Assembly (NCBI GenBank): GCA_905182995.1
Contig: CAJJDP010000179.1
Span: 35,237 to 58,955, forward strand
Length of the DNA: 23,719 nucleotides
Origin: Paramecium octaurelia
Lineage: Eukaryota; Ciliophora; Oligohymenophorea; Peniculida; Parameciidae
Direction: 5' to 3'
Position numbers and translations under genes: made by a program. Of this stretch, positions 9,721 to 21,171 are shown piece after piece. The notes beneath the pieces were generated by a model. That model saw nothing but the letters and a program-made list of their open reading frames with translations. It did not search any database and had not been told where the DNA came from. Within the stretch, counting starts at the first letter, position 1, and each line of letters begins with the position of its first letter.

Positions 9721-12316
9721 CACAGTGCTAACTCAATTATTATATTCAAGGACCTGAAACATCACTTTGGATGTATATGTATATTCACATTGATGGAGTG
9801 CAGTTCCTAATGCAGAGCAAAAAAGTAGGATTTATACATATCCTTGTCTAAAAATATAGTCATGTTTGAACAAGTTGTCTTGAAAAATAAGCTGTACATT
9901 TATTATTAATTCCTAAGAAGGAAAAATTAATTAATATATTAACGAAATAACAAACCATTTTTTACTATGTTTATATGTGTTAAATCATCAATATTAATTT
10001 CTTGTAGATGATAAAAATATTTTCCTTTATGAAGCAAAATCGGAGTTGTGTGTACAACACCTATGTAGATTTACTTATCAAAAGATACGCCTTAAATCCA
10101 ATGTAATTATTTGATAAAAAGTGAAGTTCAATGAAGAAGCTGTCAATCTTTCTGTAATCATAAGAGTTACACATATTACTTGCTTACTGCTAACAAGAAT
10201 GTATAGTAGTTTGGATTTACTGTGCAACTTTGAGCATTTCCCTTAGCAATCTGTGGTTAATAGTACTAAGTCTCATGTTCTTGTCTAACATCTTTACTTT
10301 GTTATAGACATAATAAAATGTGTTTGATACCTAATTACCACATAGTCAGTTTCTCAAACTCACAGTTTCAACTAATGATGAGATATCCATTCAAATATTT
10401 GGAGTACTTGAACTCTACATGTGACAATAGAATTTATTTCAAGAATGCATAGCTGGATTTATAAAACAGCCCTATTAGGAATGTCCTAAAAATGCTTAAC
10501 ATTTCTACATAATTCGTATTGCATTAGTGGTTTTCTGATGAGAATACTTTCATAGGCTAATCAATAATGGCAATATATTTTTAATAAAAGATAATGCTTC
10601 CTAGCAGTTAATATTGCTTGTAGAGGAGACTCAAATCACGTAGAACTGCATGTCTATTAATATATTAAGTAGGCTATAATTTTCATAGAAGGAAAACTAA
10701 CTACTTAATCTAAAGTTAAAAAATTTGCGATTCAGTTTAATACACTTCATTACAAATTATTCTCAAAATAAATAAGCAATTTCTAATTTTGTTAAAATAA
10801 AGTAAGAAATTCTTGAATCCCTGTGCATTAGTGACTATTAACCACTGTGATTTTAAGAAACTTTGTAGTAAATATTTCAATATTTTTTACCTCATATAAG
10901 AGTTTTTTATTTAAGGATTATTTATATTGATGATTATATAATAACTCTATCCTTCCTTGAATCCCCCTTTTTCATTTCGTTTTTCATTTCTTCAAATAAA
11001 CATAAAGAATACATTTCAGGGAATCCTTCACGGATATTTTTGCACAAGCTATACAAAAACTCCATTTACTATAAGTATTATCCTTTAGATAGAATACATA
11101 GGAGTGCCAATAGATCTATTACTAATTGTTTGTATTATCCAGTCTCTAGCATTAAATGAGTGATTAAAATCCTTTACTAAAACCCTTCGCTAAGCACATC
11201 AAATATCAAGAAATACAATTAGCACCATCTTTATAGTATACAAAAATAATAGTTATGGCAGCAGGTAAAATTACCATTATATTAAAGCATAATAGTAACT
11301 ATTCCTCTTTATATTTAAAAAAAATCTTAGAACATGTATTTTATAATCTTAAGAATTAACATTTAATTTATTCTCTAAAGAGTAAATAATTCTACAAGTT
11401 AAAATAATTAGAATTGCAATTTGAATTAATACTTGTATTATATTAAATGGAGAAAAAGTAAAAATGCATTTAGACATTCTAGCATTAATATTAATTGTAA
11501 TAATATCATAAAAAAATTTACGATATTTGAATTGTGATTAGGGCATTATCAATCAATGTGTGGAATGTAATGTAATACCCATTAACCCAGGATGAAAAAT
11601 ATTTGGCTGCTCCACACATGTGACATCATTATTTCGAACTTAAGATTCAATGTCATCTCTACAATGTTTCTAAATATAATTGGCTGAGCAAATTAAATAA
11701 GTAAATTGATGGTACATTGATATGAAACCCAAAAGTAAAAGTTGAGTTAAGAGTTCTAGGAAGATATAAAAGTGTCGCACATTTACGATACTAGCAACAA
11801 ATTTATAAGATGTTAGACAAGGGGATGAGAATCTGAGATTGGAGGAGGCTAAGTTTTAAAATTAATATCAAGAAATATTTCTGTAATGTAATTAAAAAGC
11901 AATCTTATTTGTAGCAACATTGATGAATTCTTCCCAACATAATAAATACTCTTCATAAAGTACCAAATCTAACATGAACTAACACGGCATTTAAATTGTT
12001 TTCCTTATGCATTATAAGGCATAATCATAACCTATCCACAATTTAAGCAGTTGGAAACTCTTTCATGATTAACTTACCAAATGATATTAATGTAAACTTA
12101 CCTTATTCGACTATTAAATGCGATGATGGTATATAAAATTGTACCATCGATTCCAATAGAAGTTTCGCATTAACGATTTGTTCAACTAACAATTGTGAAT
12201 GTATTAGATCTTGAACTAAAATATTTCTGCTACAAAAATACTATTATAATTAATTTGTTCCGGCCAATATTATTTTTTTATCTTGCATTGATACTTATAA
12301 AAGCAGTTGAATATGA
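9721..12316 (+). other. Fragmentary coding-like sequence
   Basis: No frame is convincing over a long distance. Short plus-strand pieces in changing phases read as polar, Cys-containing protein, for example LYEAKSELCVQHLCRF (about 10028-10075) and CNHKSYTYYLLTANKN (about 10152-10200). They suit the same decayed gene as the flanks, but most of 10700-12300 is A+T-rich and featureless to me. Confidence 0.3.
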
Positions 12317-12892
12317 ACTCTTTGTTTCAATAATTTTTTCACATGTATTGTTATTTAGGATAGCTCACTAACAAGATTGTTTAGTAAACAATAATAATTC
12401 TTACAATCATATGGTTTTATTACTAAAGTTTTCTATTTAATCTATAATATTTTGTATTTCCATTCAAAAGTAAACGCCTCAAAGTAGTGGCGGTGCTGTT
12501 TATCCTCAGCTTATACCTTATTTTTTTAATATTAAAGCTACACTTAAAATGATAGTTGCCCTTTGGAAACCATACTAACATTAGTTCAATTTTCTGCTTA
12601 ACTTTTTTCAGATAAAGTATATACATTATTTACTTCATAAGTAATGTAAAAAGTTGATTTGTAGGCGCTGATACTTTTATTTGGAGCAAGTTGTTTCATG
12701 CCTATTGATATTTACTCTGCTACTGAGGAGTGTTCAGTGATTGACACCGTAAATCTTATAGTTTAATTTATTAATATCCTTAGAATTACAAAAAATACTC
12801 ATAATGTCTTCATGATTTTCAAAAACATGTCTCTTGAGATAGTTGTTGAGCTAAAATCGCTGATTATTAGCAATACTCTGTGTTAATTATGA
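12317..12892 (+). pseudogene. 191-codon fragment, possible beta-helix region
   Basis: The frame is open from just after TGA 12314-12316 to TGA 12890-12892. The second half is the best coding-like sequence of the block: CPLETILTLVQFSAQLFSD, FGASCFMPIDIYSATEEC, then VNLIVQFINILRITKN and VFMIFKNMSLEIVVELKS. The short alternating strands with Asn turns resemble the parallel beta-helix repeats of giant ciliate surface proteins; this is a judgement of texture, not a domain match. The opposite strand's 67-codon frame (12423-12626) is its shadow. The only in-frame ATG late enough to matter is at 12644. The next coding-like phase starts at 12901, one base out of register. Confidence 0.4.
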
Positions 12893-12900
12893 AAATCAGT

Positions 12901-13026
12901 TTTGGCAATAGCATTTTCAAATAAGCTCCTGTTGTTTGCTCCTACCAATAATTATAAAAGTTCATTCTTAATGAAGCTTTAGATCATATTCATATTGATG
13001 TTTCCCTCAGGTTTAGAATTAACTGA
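12901..13026 (+). pseudogene. Fragment continuing the 12317 frame after a shift
   Basis: From 12901 the phase reads FGNSIFKQAPVVCSYQQ and then LNEALDHIHIDVSLRFR to TGA 13024-13026. It follows the preceding fragment within nine bases in a different phase, as expected after a small indel in a once-continuous gene. It has no recognisable domain of its own. Confidence 0.3.
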
Positions 13027-13059
13027 TCTGCAATTAGATATACAAATGGTAATAAATAT

Positions 13060-13743
13060 TGTAAGATTGATCCAATAGGATTGTAGGTTGTCAGCCTTCC
13101 AACTATATTTGAAAATTGAACTTCAAATGCCCTCACTGTATTCTACTTGCTATCCTTACTTTACTTTACTAGGACAATCTAGAACACTAATGAATCATAT
13201 GTTTCCTGTTCTAAACTTGCAGCTGAACCTCTATATGCATTATGAAGGTTATGATGCAAGTGGATTATTAATGTCCTAACTTTAGGGTTAAAATCTTTAT
13301 TTTAACTCAGAGAAACATAATCTTTCTAATCTACTGCATGTACCTGTTTTGTTTATTGACAACCTTTATATCCTTGAAATATATAAAAAACATATTTATA
13401 GAACTTAAAAGTCAAAATGAATGTGCATGTATTGGTTGTAAATCATAATTTCTATAATCAGATCGAAATTTAATTTTATAATGCCAATCCTAAATTGTTA
13501 TTTAACAATCATGATCCATTTACAAAGTTGTCTTTTACTAATATAGGATTACAGGATTTCTTTAGATTTCTATTTAATTAGTCACCAAATGTCGCAGATG
13601 TATCATGTAATTGTGCTTACTCTATAACACCATGCCTATTCTATAGCAGAGCATCTTGTATCATCTGAAAACTCGGCTACTAAGAGCATATCAAGAAACT
13701 ATTCAGCATTTCATTTGACCAAATCTGCTCTTTATCCTATATG
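13060..13743 (+). pseudogene. Fragments between beta-helix-like and Cys-rich parts
   Basis: A phase that is open from about 13060 to TGA near 13416 contains LYSTCYPYFTLLGQS and YEGYDASGLLMS. A second one near 13419-13500 contains NECACIGCKSQFLQ. A third near 13580-13670 contains NVADVSCNCAYSITPC. Cysteine density rises through the stretch. All three are in different phases, so this is decayed rather than functional sequence. Confidence 0.3.
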
Positions 13744-15290
13744 TAGTAATATGCTTAACCCTAATCCTATTTGCTCATTATGTGTTTTCCCTACCTCTTA
13801 CCTTGTTCTTAAATACTACTAAGGCTATAAATCCTTATTGTGTGCAAGATTGATTGTGATGATTAAATACATAACGAGAGTTTCCCTCTGTCAACACTTG
13901 TAACCTTTGCTTAAATTTTTGAGTTGCTAATTCACTTCCTTTAACTACGTACTACTTATATGTAAATACATATTCCCATTTACATCTCCAAATACTGCTT
14001 CTCTTTAACATGTGAGAGATTTATTACACTTTGCTTTTAATATGATAAAAGTTGTTGTTTATGCCTTTTGCTTACACAAGCTGCAATCCTTCAATTTTTA
14101 AGATTGTTGCTTAATGCTCTTTTTAATTCTTTACTTATCGCATAAGTATGCAAGTATCAGTATACTAATTTTAGTATTGTTCGCCATAATGAATTATTGG
14201 TGGCATGATAATAAAGTAAACTTTTTGATGGCATTTCATTATGTGCTGTTTGCTCAAACTATTGTCACGTGTGTTGATGGACCCTGAGTTTCACAATTAA
14301 ATAAAATACTTACTCCATATACAACTACATAATATTAACGACCAGAAAAGTTAAGATCATAGTGGTGTTGATGTAAGTAAGCACATCCACACACTCTTGC
14401 ACTAAAAATTGTGCCTCTGATAATTATTCTGAATGTGATATAGTGGATATAATAGTATATTCAAGCACGACAGATCAATAATTACGCATAAACCAACTTC
14501 TACCCATCTTTCTAAAATACTTGTACTTATTTCTTTAATCAAGATCTTATACAATAATTTATCAGCATATTACCTAACCATTTAATATTAGTAAATCTTC
14601 AAGCGTAAATTATAATCATGGTGCTTCTCAAATACAATTGGGTGAATCTGGAGTTAAAAGCTGTGCAATGTGTGTTCAAAATTGCAACTGTGAGTAAAAA
14701 TATCTGATTAGAGCCTGTACTTAAAATTTAATTCATCCTATGTGAGGACACTAGAAATACCGTCACTTATACATTATGTGCTGATGGTTATGGTGGAACA
14801 TATTAATTATCAACTTGTAATCCATCTTTTAGGAAATTAGGAGAGCCATATCAGAATGTATCATCACAAAGATGATAACTTAATATCCTATTCTACATTA
14901 TGGGTTCATCATTAATTGTGTCCATATTCTTGCTTAGCTTCTTCATCTTTATCACTTACTATACATGTGCAATCCTTGTAAATAATGTACAATTCAAGAC
15001 TACAAGTTGTAGTTTTATTGGTGGGAGTGTGAAAACTCTGCTAATTTTGCTGCTCCAAAATAAAAATATATTCCTTTTAATCCTACATCTACCCCTTTAA
15101 TGAAAATTGGTGGTCATTAATTGCTAAAGCATTGTAAGGATGATATTTACCCTGCTGGAGATAGTTACACTAAATGTCCAACCTTCATTTACCATAAGCT
15201 TGTGGAGTTGACAAGGGATATACCTATATAAATTGCAGATATTCTTGTGATAGTGGCTGCATCTTATGTACAATACCAGTGATGCATTGA
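13742..15290 (+). pseudogene. Furin-like Cys-rich repeat remnants
   Basis: Several short frames carry CxxC and CxxxC patterns with Gly and aromatic spacing, like furin-type or growth-factor-receptor cysteine repeats: CSNMLNPNPICSLCVF (13742 onward), YTLCADGYGGTYQLSTC (about 14770-14820), MCNPCKQCTIQDYKL (about 14960-15005), PAGDSYTKCP (about 15150-15180) and CGVDKGYTYINCRYSC with DSGCILCT (15201 to TGA 15288-15290). Each is in a phase that does not match its neighbour. The hydrophobic 66-codon frame at 14900-15100 overlaps the CxxC phase and is probably a shadow. Such repeats form disulphide-stabilised extracellular rods. Confidence 0.4.
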
Positions 15291-17640
15291 TCGTCTGTTT
15301 TGAACTGAATTATGTTGAGTTTTTGAAGCTTATTATATAATACAATAATTGTGCATGCGCCGTTATATATGTTGGCTATAATGTCTCTTAGTCATTTCAT
15401 TGTAAAACTTCTTATTACTTTGATAATTGTGTAGCTACATCTTTCTTAATAATGCCATTCTTGGGAAAAAGTGCAGTAAAATTTCAAGTAATGACAGAAT
15501 TAAAATGCTTTTAATATTAGTTGCTCGAAGAATGGTCGCTATATGATTGATAAACATACTTATCTATATATGCAACCTGTATAAAAAGAACCATCTCACA
15601 TACAATCCTATCCTAGTAGAATAGCAGATTCTTTAGTAGAATGTTTGTTTAGAATTATTAGCATACTTGTGAAAATTGTAGAAAAACAAGTAAAATAGAT
15701 GAAATTCAAGCCTAAATATATCACTCAATGTGCTTGTTATGTTAAATTCTAATGGTTTATATGCATTGTAAATATTTATTCCAAATAACTCTTGCCTCTG
15801 GTAAATATCTTAATAAACTGCTCCAGTGTTAATGGTTAGGTTTAAATTTCACTTGATTTATGTGGAGAGTTTTTTAAATTTAATCAAGTCTTTATTTGTG
15901 TTGTTAAACACCTTTGTGTAAAATTTTAAGCTTTTGAGTAATTGACCAGTCTATTGCATGGCTAACTAATTTTAGAATGGAATTAATTTTAATATTGGAT
16001 GTAATCGTAGTGCTTCATTAATTACTTTTGGAACTACAAATTCCTCAACTTGTTAGGAGTGATTCTGTTTAAATCAAAATGCAGTATTTGATGTACACAT
16101 AAATGAATATTTTTTCCAGCATCTAACCATTACCGTCGATTCAATAATTGTGTCACCTATCTTTATACTAAATGCTACTTTAATAGTGCTCTATATATTT
16201 AAAGCACCTCCAAAGATTAAAGTTTGAACCCAATTTTACATTTCATGTGTATTTGCTGTCAACATCTGTATGTGTTGAGATTAACTATACATATATAGTT
16301 TCCTCTAGTTGTTGTATTTCATGTATTTGATAATGATATCAACAGAAAGTATCACTATAGCAACATTTAATAATAAATAAATGTTCTATCATTTAGTGTT
16401 GAAAAAAAATTGCTGTATCAATAATGTATGATTGGTATATCTAGTCTTTTTTCTAAATCCTCTTACCTTTGGTATTTAAATGCTCCTTATGCTATAAAAT
16501 TGCATGCTTCGTTTAGTCTGACGTAAATTGTAAGTTCCTGGAATCATCTGTTTTTTGGAGAATTTAAGCTTTAAAATTTGCTCTGTGCACAAATTATTAA
16601 AACAGAAACTGTATATTAAGTTGCTTTTATACAATTTACTTAGTGCATCAGTATAATTGACTGATTATAAGGCTAGTTTATTTGATATAGTAGTTATCAA
16701 AGGGATTACTATTTTAAACTTGTTAAGGACATATCTAACTGACATCAATGAGTCATCAATCAACTCAATAAATGCATACTGTGCTACAATATTGTTCTCA
16801 TATGCAGTATATGCTTCACACTTAAGGCATATAAATGTTTATTGTTAGGAATCCACTAAAATAGTATATGTCATATTGTATCAGAATTCAATTAGTATTT
16901 GATACTGGAAGTAAACTCTGATACCTTTATTCAGGCCCTAAAATAGCTGAATAAAAGAAGGACAATTTGATAATAGCTACTATGTTAAAAAAAGTGGAAA
17001 TCATTTATTGCTCATTTAATTCATGGAGTAGGAATGCACAATAATATTATGATGGATTATAATTTGCATTCAACATGTTTTATATAGCCTGTACTTAATT
17101 AAACCTGTGTTTGTCTTCAATATCGATCAACTTATTATGTTTGTTGATATACAAAATTTCATCTAAAATTTAAAGGAGCATGCTATTTAAATCATCTTAA
17201 TTTTACCTATACTAAAATTGCCTTTTAACTTTTAATAATCTGAATAATATATGTTAAAATAAGAGGAAAAATTTAAGCATAATCTGAAAGTCCACTCTCT
17301 TGCAATACAGGCTCCTCTAAATTCCAGGCAATTTCCCACTTCAATATTTAAGGTGAAACATCTTCTATCCGCTTCCTTTATGAAATCACATATTACAATA
17401 GTGAAACTTAAATTTGAACATAATTATTCAACCTTAAGTTTTTTGTCCCTGATTTGATAATAGAGTTGCTTTACCTTATTCTCAACTCTGATTGCTTTTT
17501 TGTTCTTATTATTGCAATCAATCATATATTGCCTATGATAAAAATTTTATCTGTTAGAGCGACTATCCTTATAATTCAACCACCAATATCCTTTTTTTTA
17601 TTTATACATCAATAAGTAATTCAAATATTGCTAATTCAAG
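15291..17640 (+). other. Degraded sequence, few readable fragments
   Basis: Little is readable. Around 16020-16100 the pieces FGTTNSSTCQE and, in another phase, CLNQNAVFDVH suggest one more cysteine repeat broken by an indel. The 63-codon frame at 16657-16848 is Ile/Asn-rich and unassigned. The rest shows nothing I can support. Confidence 0.3.
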
Positions 17641-18790
17641 TATTTGGATTCACTTGTGATACTTGTGCAAAATTGCTGATAACTTGTGTTTGATGTCAAG
17701 GTATCCTAATGATAGTTATAAATCAGCTTGGCTAGCAAAATTTCAAATTAGTGTCCTGATACTTATGTACTTAGATACTGGCACAGCATTGGGTGAAAAT
17801 AACAGAAGATTTAATGATATAGGCTTTCCTATTACCTTAATAAGTTTATTGAAAATGTTGCGACTTGGTCATGGCTTTGCGGCACTTATGAATTTTTTTG
17901 TTCAAAAATTTCTTTAGCTCTTTTGGAACTCCATCCTAAAATAACTTTTCTGAGAAACCACATAGTGCATCTTGTGGTAAATCTACGATCACAAATTAGG
18001 CAAAACTTTGCCTGTGTTATTAATTATTCATCAACATTTTTTTTATTGAATTTGTCAGTCCGTATCGACGCTTGGCTTGAACATCTTAGAGCCCTTTTGC
18101 ATCTAGCTTTATATTGGGATTGATTCAGTATTTTAGTTTATTTTGCACTTATCACTTATTTAATGCAACAAATGTTTATTTTGCTACAATTCTTGATGTG
18201 ATAATATAATGCTTAAACTTCAAAGCTTTGATTCGTTTGCAACCACTCCTTTTTAGTGATGGTGATGATTGACCAGTACTTTACTTACTTAGTCCAAATT
18301 AATATGGGGGCCAGATTAGGTTGTATAAGGCTTTCAGTTTCATTTCTAAACTTTCTGAAGAAATTGGTTCAACTCAATGTTATTCTTTAGTAAACTATTG
18401 ATATTACCACTAAATGATATAATGGTTCTTATAAGATGGTTTTATTGTGCCGCTAATACTTTAAGAATCCAGTCTCGTATATTAAGTTAAGAGTTTATGC
18501 TTGTTAAATTCTGATGCAAAAGAATATCTTGCAAAGGACCTAATATTTAGCATCTTCTTGCCATGCTTAGAATTATAAAGTTGATCTTCTGAATTGAGCT
18601 CAACACAAAGGATCAAGCAGAAAAGATCATGAGTTGTGCAGCTCGCAAGAAATTGGTCGCCCTGAATATTTAACTTTTTTCGAAGGTTAATGTGGAGTTG
18701 TCAACAGAAGATAACAATGGAAAATGCTTTAGCTTTGGTATTTATACTACAAGTATAAATGCTTTGTTTTTGAAATGGCGACTGGATATT
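17641..18790 (+). pseudogene. Degraded fragments before the hydrophobic end
   Basis: Overlapping plus-strand phases read as protein here but cannot be ordered with confidence: FNDIGFPITLISLLKML (17810s), NVATWSWLCGTYEFFC (about 17855-17900), HPKITFLRNHIVHLVVN (17930s), KLSEEIGSTQCYSL (about 18350-18390) and AEKIMSCAARKKLVALN (about 18620-18670). TGA codons and phase changes separate them. They fit the C-terminal third of the decayed giant protein only by position. Confidence 0.25.
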
Positions 18791-19142
18791 TTTTATACCT
18801 GAAATTCTAATACTCGAATGATCATTAATTCATGCATCTTTATAGATTGCAGAGCTTATATCAGTGTTTTTGGGTTAAACATTATGTTTCTTTGTTAATT
18901 GAATAACAATTTTCCATCCTCATTGCTTCCCATAGACAAACTATAATTCTTAAAACTTGAAATAATGTGGTACACTATAAATATTCAATTTTAATACACT
19001 GTCACTACTAAATGTAATTATAGTGGTAAACCATGTTTTGTTTTTAATTAGCAAGCTAATGTACTAAGTTTTTTGTTTGGTTTCTTGTTAACTGTTTTTA
19101 GTTAATTTAGAGTATTATACTAATCGTATTATATGTCCTTGA

Positions 19143-19766
19143 TTACTGGTGCCCCTGATACATGTCATCTGCATGTGCTGTCCTCAAGTGATTTTGTTAT
19201 CACTTTGGTCATTCCAAAAGTACCGCTTGTTGACCTTTTATACAGCATGTGTAGATACTTTTGATACACACAACTCAATGCACAGCATTGATTGGTGGAT
19301 GCATCTTCTCAATTTATATGGAATGTTTTATCTTAACATAAGTCTGTATCAAATGCACACTTATGTTGGGATGCTATATATTTTCTTCAACGATTTATTA
19401 GCACCCTAACAAGATATGCATTAATATTAAAGTAACCAAATCTCATATTCCAATCATATATATTTACATAAACCTTCTTAATTATAAATACTTTTAAGAA
19501 TTTGCAAGGCATTAAAACATGAAAATGTTAGTGACTAGATTAATTTAAATATAGTATTTCTCAAAGTTATTAAAAATTTAGTAAAATTTTAAAAATTTCC
19601 TTTATATTTCTTCTAAATTTTGAGTGTGAATAAACTACCAATAAACAATCTTTTTTTTTACCAAGCACAATCATAGTTCTGTTATTAAGTACCTAATATA
19701 ATAAAGAGTAATTCATTTTTGTAGACTCAAAATTGGTAAATAAAATTTTAATCAGGAAAATTATGA
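19143..19766 (+). pseudogene. Hydrophobic C-terminal fragment
   Basis: After TGA 19140-19142 the phase is open for 207 codons to TGA 19764-19766. The first third is hydrophobic and aromatic: VILLSLWSFQKYRLLTFY, WWMHLLNLYGMFYLN and YVGMLYIFFNDLLAP (to 19409), consistent with two or three membrane segments. Giant ciliate surface proteins usually end in several membrane segments. After the TAA at 19410 (read as Gln) the sequence becomes A+T-rich and low in complexity, so the true end may be near 19410. Confidence 0.35.
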
Positions 19767-19989
19767 ATTTATCTAAATTTTTATATAAGATAAATAATAA
19801 GGAAGTAGAGGTAATTGTATAAATTGTAAAAAACTGAAATAATTATCTAAATAATTTGAATTTTTATATTATAAAATACTATTTTTTAATTTGATTTAAT
19901 TATTCACAATATAATTTATTGTTCTACATCTTTTATCATCAACTAAAATCAACTAAAACGATAGTCTATCATATTACTCAACCTAAGTG
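19767..19989. other. Very A+T-rich spacer
   Basis: There is no recognisable coding on either strand. It separates the plus-strand block from the minus-strand remnant that follows. Confidence 0.4.
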
Positions 19990-20091
19990 CCAACCTGCAC
20001 TAAAAAGATGACATCAAAAACCTTCCACATTCATCTAACGCTTCTCCTAATTTCAGATTAGCGGCATTTAATACTGTTATTAAATTCTCTC

Positions 20092-20568
20092 TCAAGAACC
20101 TTTGGTTTGATCTACACAAAACTTCAATAATATTTGATTAATTTAAAGAACTTTATTTTCCTTTATTAAATTTAAAGGATTTATAAACTTGCTAATATTT
20201 TAATCTATGTTTTTATCCAGCTTTATTTTAAATTCCACCTCCTCTAATTCATTTATGATCTTTACTTTTTTTAAAGGTCTGTGCTAAAATCATTTCTAAA
20301 TTTGATTAAGAATTCCTTGCTTTTCCTTGATGTAATTCTGATTTTTTCGAAATTATTCAAATAGGGAAATTGAAGGGGATGCATACTGAAATACTAAACT
20401 TATTTTATTTTGGAAAATAAAGTTATTTAGAACTAAATTTGATTATAAAAGTAAATAACTATTAAATTCTTCAAATTATTTATATAAAGTCATTATCACT
20501 TATCCATTTTGTTTGATTTTGAGAAAAATTGATTTGACTTAAAATTTATTAGGATAATAAAGTATTAG
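20092..20568 (-). pseudogene. Charged frame downstream of RT motif
   Basis: One minus-strand phase stays open for 158 codons with a single TGA (20290-20292). It includes MTLYKQFEEFNSYLLLQS, LFEQFRKNQNYIKEKQG, KKVKIINELEEVEFKI and KENKVLQINQILLKF. The sequence FQYASPSI near 20375-20395 recalls the YADD context of RT, but it lies about 250 codons beyond motif A, farther than usual, and both aspartates are absent. It may be the RT thumb or the C-terminal part of the element, or unrelated. Confidence 0.3.
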
Positions 20569-20904
20569 TCATTCAATAATTTAACATCTCCTTTCATTTT
20601 ATTTACTTTGTTAGTTTGAATTGAAACATATATATTAATTAAGTTTATTAATGATATCTGAATTCTTTGTTGTACTGCATTCCTTCATAATAACTCAATT
20701 CGAGATTCATTTGATAAATTAATATAAAACATACTTATCAATTCAGTGATTGATATGAGCTGCTTGTTGAGTATCTTAATACAGCAAATTCTCCACTTTA
20801 GCCCTCTCTTAATTTCCAAAATGTAAATGCCAGCTTGTTATCATGAATAAAATTGATTGCTGTGATGAAATTCCTAAAAGATAAAATGAATAATTAACCT
20901 TTAA

Positions 20905-21171
20905 TCAATTCATAAATTACTTTATGGGCTATTTTTTGATATAAATTGTTATAATGTGCATGAGTATTTTTTGTTCTGCAGCCTCAGCCAAAATCAGAAA
21001 AAAAATTTGTTCTTGAAAAAAATTTGAATTAAATAATTTCAAGTCAAGGGAAGAACATTTAGACAACTCCCCTATCTCAAAATTTCTCTTGATAATTAAA
21101 CTTTGAAAAATATCAATGTTAGGAAAAGCCCTTTTAACATCTATTATTAGGTAATTTTTTTTCTAGCTCAT
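20905..21171 (-). pseudogene. RT motif A-bearing frame
   Basis: The ATG at 21169-21171 follows an in-frame TGA and opens 88 codons to TGA 20905-20907: MSQKKNYLIIDVKRAFPNID, then FQSLIIKRNFEIGELSK. The Asp (codon 21139-21141) would be the first metal-binding aspartate of the polymerase site. Since the same phase also reads well before the TGA, the ATG is probably not the original start. The third base-paired strand-loop after motif A (EIGELSK) has the usual RT pattern of a helix followed by a short linker. Confidence 0.45.

Larger units (their letters stand above)
9338..19766 (+). pseudogene. Decayed giant Cys-rich membrane-protein gene region
   Basis: About 10 kb of plus-strand sequence reads, in constantly changing phase, as pieces of cysteine-rich extracellular protein and finally as hydrophobic segments. 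Examples in order: CTGGICSTGSDIQYF (9460s), FGASCFMPIDIYSATEEC (12680s), FGNSIFKQAPVVCSYQQ (12901), NVADVSCNCAYSITPC (about 13590-13635), NPNPICSLCVFPTSY (about 13760-13800), CRYSCDSGCILCT (15230s), and WWMHLLNLYGMFYL near 19300. Ciliates have families of giant proteins built from beta-helix or furin-like Cys repeats with membrane-spanning C-termini, and this order fits that plan. Phase changes every 50-200 bases and TGA codons rule out an intact gene; 20-35-nt introns could account for only some. It may be more than one gene. By eye the block is somewhat less A+T-rich than its flanks. Stretches not listed separately below hold only short fragments of the same kind. Confidence 0.45.

Noticed and set aside
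12423..12626. Basic 67-codon minus-strand frame ending in TTLRRLLLNGNTKYYR, considered as a transposase DNA-binding segment
   Set aside because: The plus-strand phase through the same DNA is longer (12317-12892) and more protein-like, and no catalytic DDE region follows.
14900..15100. Hydrophobic 66-codon frame, considered as a membrane protein
   Set aside because: Another phase over the same bases carries CxxC repeats that fit the surroundings; the hydrophobic frame is probably a shadow.
20370..20400. FQYASPSI considered as RT motif C (YxDD)
   Set aside because: Both aspartates are missing and the distance from motif A, about 250 codons, is too long for a usual RT domain.
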